Below, piece after piece: positions 60,295 to 64,000 of a stretch of 64,000 nucleotides of DNA. Made by a program: the position numbers and the translations under genes. Under the pieces are notes generated by a model. It searched no databases, was not told where the DNA came from, and saw only the letters and a list, made by a program, of their open reading frames with translations. Origin of the DNA: Nyssa sinensis. Lineage: Eukaryota > Streptophyta > Magnoliopsida > Cornales > Nyssaceae. Location of the stretch: the NCBI GenBank assembly GCA_008638375.1, contig CM018051.1, positions 9,841,387 to 9,905,386 of the forward strand, read 5' to 3'. Numbering within the stretch: the first letter of the stretch is position 1; the number at the start of each line of letters is the position of its first letter.

Positions 60295-60466
60295 GAATAA
60301 TACTACACTTACCAAATTCTTTTACCAAAAAGTGTTTACACGCTGACGTGGCAGTGTGGTATTGGTTGTGCATCACATCATGATATGATGTATAACCAAT
60401 ACCACACTGCCAGGTCAGCGTGTAAACACTTTTTGGTAAAAGAATTTGGTATGTATAGCATTGCTC
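60295..60466. mobile_element. Palindromic Mutator-type MITE (172 bp)
   Basis: The two halves are near-perfect reverse complements over about 75 bp each. The left 'taccaaattcttttacc' and 'aaaagtgtttacacgctgac' mirror the right half, around a centre near 60380 (catcatgatatgatg). A perfect 10-bp duplication 'aatagagtaa' flanks it (60285-60294 and 60467-60476), which fits MULE-type insertion (usually 9-10 bp). In RNA it would fold into a long hairpin. Confidence 0.9.
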
Positions 60467-60476
60467 AATAGAGTAA

Positions 60477-63319
60477 TCGTATTATTGTGTCAAGAATCGC
60501 CCTCTAATTAGTAGTATAAAATACAAGATCAAAGTTTGTGCGTGCCTTTGTCCCCTATCTGCCTCTGTTAATGTTATATCCTAAACGCTTCCATGCATAT
60601 AAAGATATGACCAAATTGAACTTGGATTAAGCTGTGAGAAATTATCTGAAGGCCTTCAAACTAGCAAAGGCATGTTAGTTAATCTATACTATCTATCCCC
60701 ATAATTATTTAACCCCCTCCGTCCTCTGCCTGCTTATTAAACTACCTAATGATATCTCCTTGACCCTCATTTCTCTGATCTATCTCTAGACGCTGGAAAC
60801 TCACACGCACCATATACCCCTAATTTTATGAGAGGATGGAGTTAGCCAACCAAAAAAAAAAATCACATATGTAAAATTCTGGCTTTTTGAAGTTAGTCTG
60901 CCCTAGAATTTTAGCCCAATTTAATTTTTATCAATTGAATCCCATCATTTCTTGTCCAAAATTTTGCTACTGAGATTTTTAAAAATCTCATTCTCTCTCT
61001 CTCTCTCTAATTTTTCACTCCAAAATCTTCCTACTAAAATTTTTTAGTCCTCTCAAACTTTTTCCTGCCTTTGCCGTTGGATTGTTATGAATATAATCAC
61101 TTAATCAGGATCAATAAGACACGAAAGTAAACAGAAAAATGAATATTAAATCACACGCACACACAAAAACACAAAGATTTACGTGGTTCATCCCAGAATA
61201 AGATTATATCCACGGCTGCTGCAATTTCACTATGATTTGAAAGTATTACAAGTTACAACGAGATGCGCTTCCTCACTATAAATACATAAAATTAGAATAA
61301 CAGATAAATAATGTAAAATATCAAAAATATCCTAAAAAAATTCACCAACAAACTCAACAATTAGGCAACAGTTGAATCCGAGACAGAAGAAACTACTAGT
61401 ATCCAGTACTTATCAAGATCCACATTCTCCAACAATTAGGTAAGGAGAACAAAAAAATAGAAGTAATTATGGGATATTCAGAATAAAAAAGGGCTTAAAC
61501 AACATATAGTTGTTAAGTAGCATTCTTGTCTTCTTGTCACAAAAGGGCTGGATCAGATGATTAGCTTAACAGACACTTGAAAATCAAAACCCCTAATTTC
61601 ATTTTCAAGTTTGGACTTGGGGGCACACAAAATAAAAGTAGCCTGATCCAAAGAAGTTGCCATTGATGCAATCCATGTCCGTTGTACCAACACCTGAAGT
61701 TTTTTTTCGTGTACTATTTATGAATGTTTGTCGGATGAAGGGCCAAATTGTATAACATAATCTTATCAGAGAGTTTAGCTTGCATTTGTTTACATAAATG
61801 AATTTTTTATTAATAATTCAGTTGGAGGCTCTAATTAGCGATAGTAATTTCACTCGTTCTGTTGGGAATCCACCAATCCCGCCCTTAATGAGATAGATTT
61901 GAAGAACATTTTACCACCTTATTAAGATTTGAGATGGATTTGAGAAAAAGACACTCCATCCTGTTGCCATCTCTACTTCTAATCCTGTTTGCGATAGAAT
62001 TGTATAGTGGGAAGGCTATATGAAATTGTTATTTCTAAACTATTACTTAATTAGTAGAATTATCCACCCTAATCCTATATGCTAAAGAAAATATTCATGA
62101 AACCTATTTGTTGCCACCAGTCAAATTAACAAGAGAAATGACAAAGGTTTTCTTACTTGTAATTCACAAGTATAGTTCAGTGAGTTTCAGTACTATATAT
62201 TGAAATTTTCAAGTGTTCAAACTAAATTAGTGATGGCACACTAACTTGACATATGGAAAACATATAACATCATAGTACCAAAAAAGTGTTCATGTGGATT
62301 TCAGGCCCAAATTTGAGCGGCGGACATACGGAATCAGAATTTATCATGTTGACAACACATAAATAAATGCAGCAATATTATATTGATAATGCTGTAAATA
62401 ATATATTATAATCAAAGGCGAAAGCATGAGTAGGTTAGGATAAGCTATAGCTCCTAGCATATCAATATGAAAAAAAATTATTTATGCGATCATTTCAAAC
62501 AACTTCACTATAAAATTTTGACCTAATTCAATTTTTACTCATTTTTTTTTTATAATTTCTTACCCCAAAATTTCTATTATAATTTCATCATTTCTCGTCC
62601 CAAAATTTTAGCTCAAGTCACTAACTATCTTAATTCCCAAAGTGTAACCATTGAATTTGATGGATTTCAATGATTTCTTGGAAATTAAAAGAGAATCTTT
62701 GTTTGGATGCGATAGGTTTTGATGTTTTCTAGCTAAAATTTTCCCAAGTAAGCTTTGTTTGGTAGTTAAAAATATTTAAGAAGAAAATGAGATACAAACT
62801 TTTCATTTCTTCCCCATAAAAGTTTTCCCGCATAATCAATCTTCCTCTTTGACAATAAAATTTTGTCCTTATCACATGTAAATTTTCTTCAATTTGAGAA
62901 TAAAAAGAATTCTCCCCCTTTCATCTTCATCTTTGGGAAAGATTTTTTTTATAAAATAACTATTAGACCAACAATTTCGTATGGAACAAAATGTTGAACA
63001 ATTAATAAAGAACATGTTAATAAAATGAGTGTAATTGAAATGAGAATGTTGAGATAGATTTGTGGTAAAATAATAAAATATAGAATTAAAAATGAACACA
63101 TTCATGAGATCGTAAGTGTAGCACCTATAGAAGATAAAACGAGAGAAAATTGGTTAAGATGATATGATCATGTACAATAACAATCACTAAATGTACAAAT
63201 AAAAAAGAGTGACATGCTTAATATTGACGATCATTTGAGGAGGCAAGGGGACAAAAAATAACTTTTGATGTTGCTCTTTTCTGGTCAAAAGAGTCTCTCG
63301 TCTTTCACTATTTGTCAAA
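60477..63319. other. Intergenic, no gene
   Basis: No gene is supported. 'aagatttacgtggttc' at about 61175, followed by copia-like LTR text, suggests a retrotransposon remnant near 61100-61450. A (CT)n tract lies at 60992-61007. Short open frames near 62872-63105 are AT-rich and unrecognisable. Confidence 0.45.
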
Positions 63320-63710
63320 AACTTAAGGTCAGAGAGTTACCGGGAAGGCTCCAGTAGTAGCCGCTCTGATGATAAAGTTAATAACGAAAAATATACTATA
63401 ATTTAAAAGAAGAATTGAAGATATCTCTAAAGCATACATTGTGATCTTATTTATAGATTATAGATCTCCTAAGTTGAATAGGATTAGAAGCCATAAAAGT
63501 AGGGATGTGAAGATATCTGAATATAGTAGTTGCCATATTGAACTATGTTTCCTTATTCTGAAATCGGTAGGATATAGAAGGCGGTGTTATGTTTTGAACC
63601 ATATACCTCTGAACCCTCCATGCCTGATTAATGTAGATAAAATAATTTTTCTTGATCTGTACCCTGAAAAGTTCTGTACAGACATGTGTCATGTTTCAAA
63701 TATGTTTGTC
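63320..63710 (-). repeat. Decayed solo Tat-type LTR
   Basis: Same orientation as the LTR at 36714-37178. It shares the GC-rich block (aaggctccagtagtagccg, near 63347), a TATA box (ctataaataag, minus, 63446-63456) and 'ttccttattctgaaatcggt' against 'ttccttgttccgagatcggt' in the left Tat LTR. No internal domain adjoins it. Ends are approximate. Confidence 0.65.
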
Positions 63711-64000
63711 ACTTTATGGTATATTAACTTTGATAGAAGTAGTTAAAAAAGATATGATAATGTATGATCAACTAAAGTATGACTTTAAATATAAAAAATT
63801 GACAGGACATGATTCATGTAATTAATCTCAAATAATTGGGAGAAGAGTTGTTGAGTTGAGTCGAGTTTATTTATTCCCCAAAACAGGACCAACACATGTT
63901 CCATGCATAGTAATAAAACTTGAAAACAAGAGAACTTGGTAACCAAGCAAACTTGGAACCTGAGTTTGAGTTAGAAGACACTGGTGACCATTTGGCTACA
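63711..64000. other. Spacer at the right edge
   Basis: AT-rich sequence in which nothing was recognised. Confidence 0.5.

Noticed and set aside
63441..63746. 101-codon plus-strand protein
   Set aside because: It overlaps the decayed solo LTR and runs antisense to its leader.

Overview
The window is nuclear DNA of a flowering plant, most likely a eudicot. It has AT-rich intergenic sequence, GT-AG (and one GC-AG) introns, many (AT)n and (GA)n tracts, and dense plant transposons. The species cannot be told from the sequence. Two host genes are well supported, and a third possible coding start runs off the left edge.

Left part (1-15 kb): a possible partial minus-strand coding start at the very edge; nested terminal-inverted-repeat (TIR) elements at 1.4-2.1 kb; then a complete seven-exon gene for a manganese-type cation diffusion facilitator of the MTP8 group (6574-10739, +, 397 codons, no lesion). 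Its introns hold a PIF/Harbinger-like MITE and a tRNA-derived SINE. Downstream are a foldback element, hAT-type MITEs and a SINE with a 16-bp target duplication.

Middle (15-30 kb): one 14-kb minus-strand gene in eight exons for a plant-conserved Cys-rich and Glu/Arg-rich coiled-coil protein, often labelled stress response NST1-like. It has a 7.8-kb third intron loaded with repeats and one GC-AG intron. Five single-base indels interrupt an otherwise well-kept reading frame, which means either a young pseudogene or assembly errors.

Right part (30-64 kb): almost entirely transposons. There is a decayed LINE fragment, a probable large solo LTR, and a full-length but decayed Ty3/gypsy Tat-lineage element on the minus strand. 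That element has gag, protease, RT, two RNase H domains, integrase, two roughly 78-bp tandem arrays, an antisense ORF and two LTRs. A 490-bp hAT MITE sits inside its 5' LTR. Next come an inverted pair of about 565-bp LTRs from a related Tat family, an almost complete 4.55-kb hAT transposon with a broken BED/hATC transposase that is the apparent parent of the MITE, a palindromic Mutator-type MITE with a 10-bp target duplication, and another solo Tat-type LTR.

The strongest points for follow-up are the host gene with five indels, the autonomous/non-autonomous hAT pair, the inverted LTR pair, and a short sequence block kept downstream of the TATA box in three divergent LTRs.
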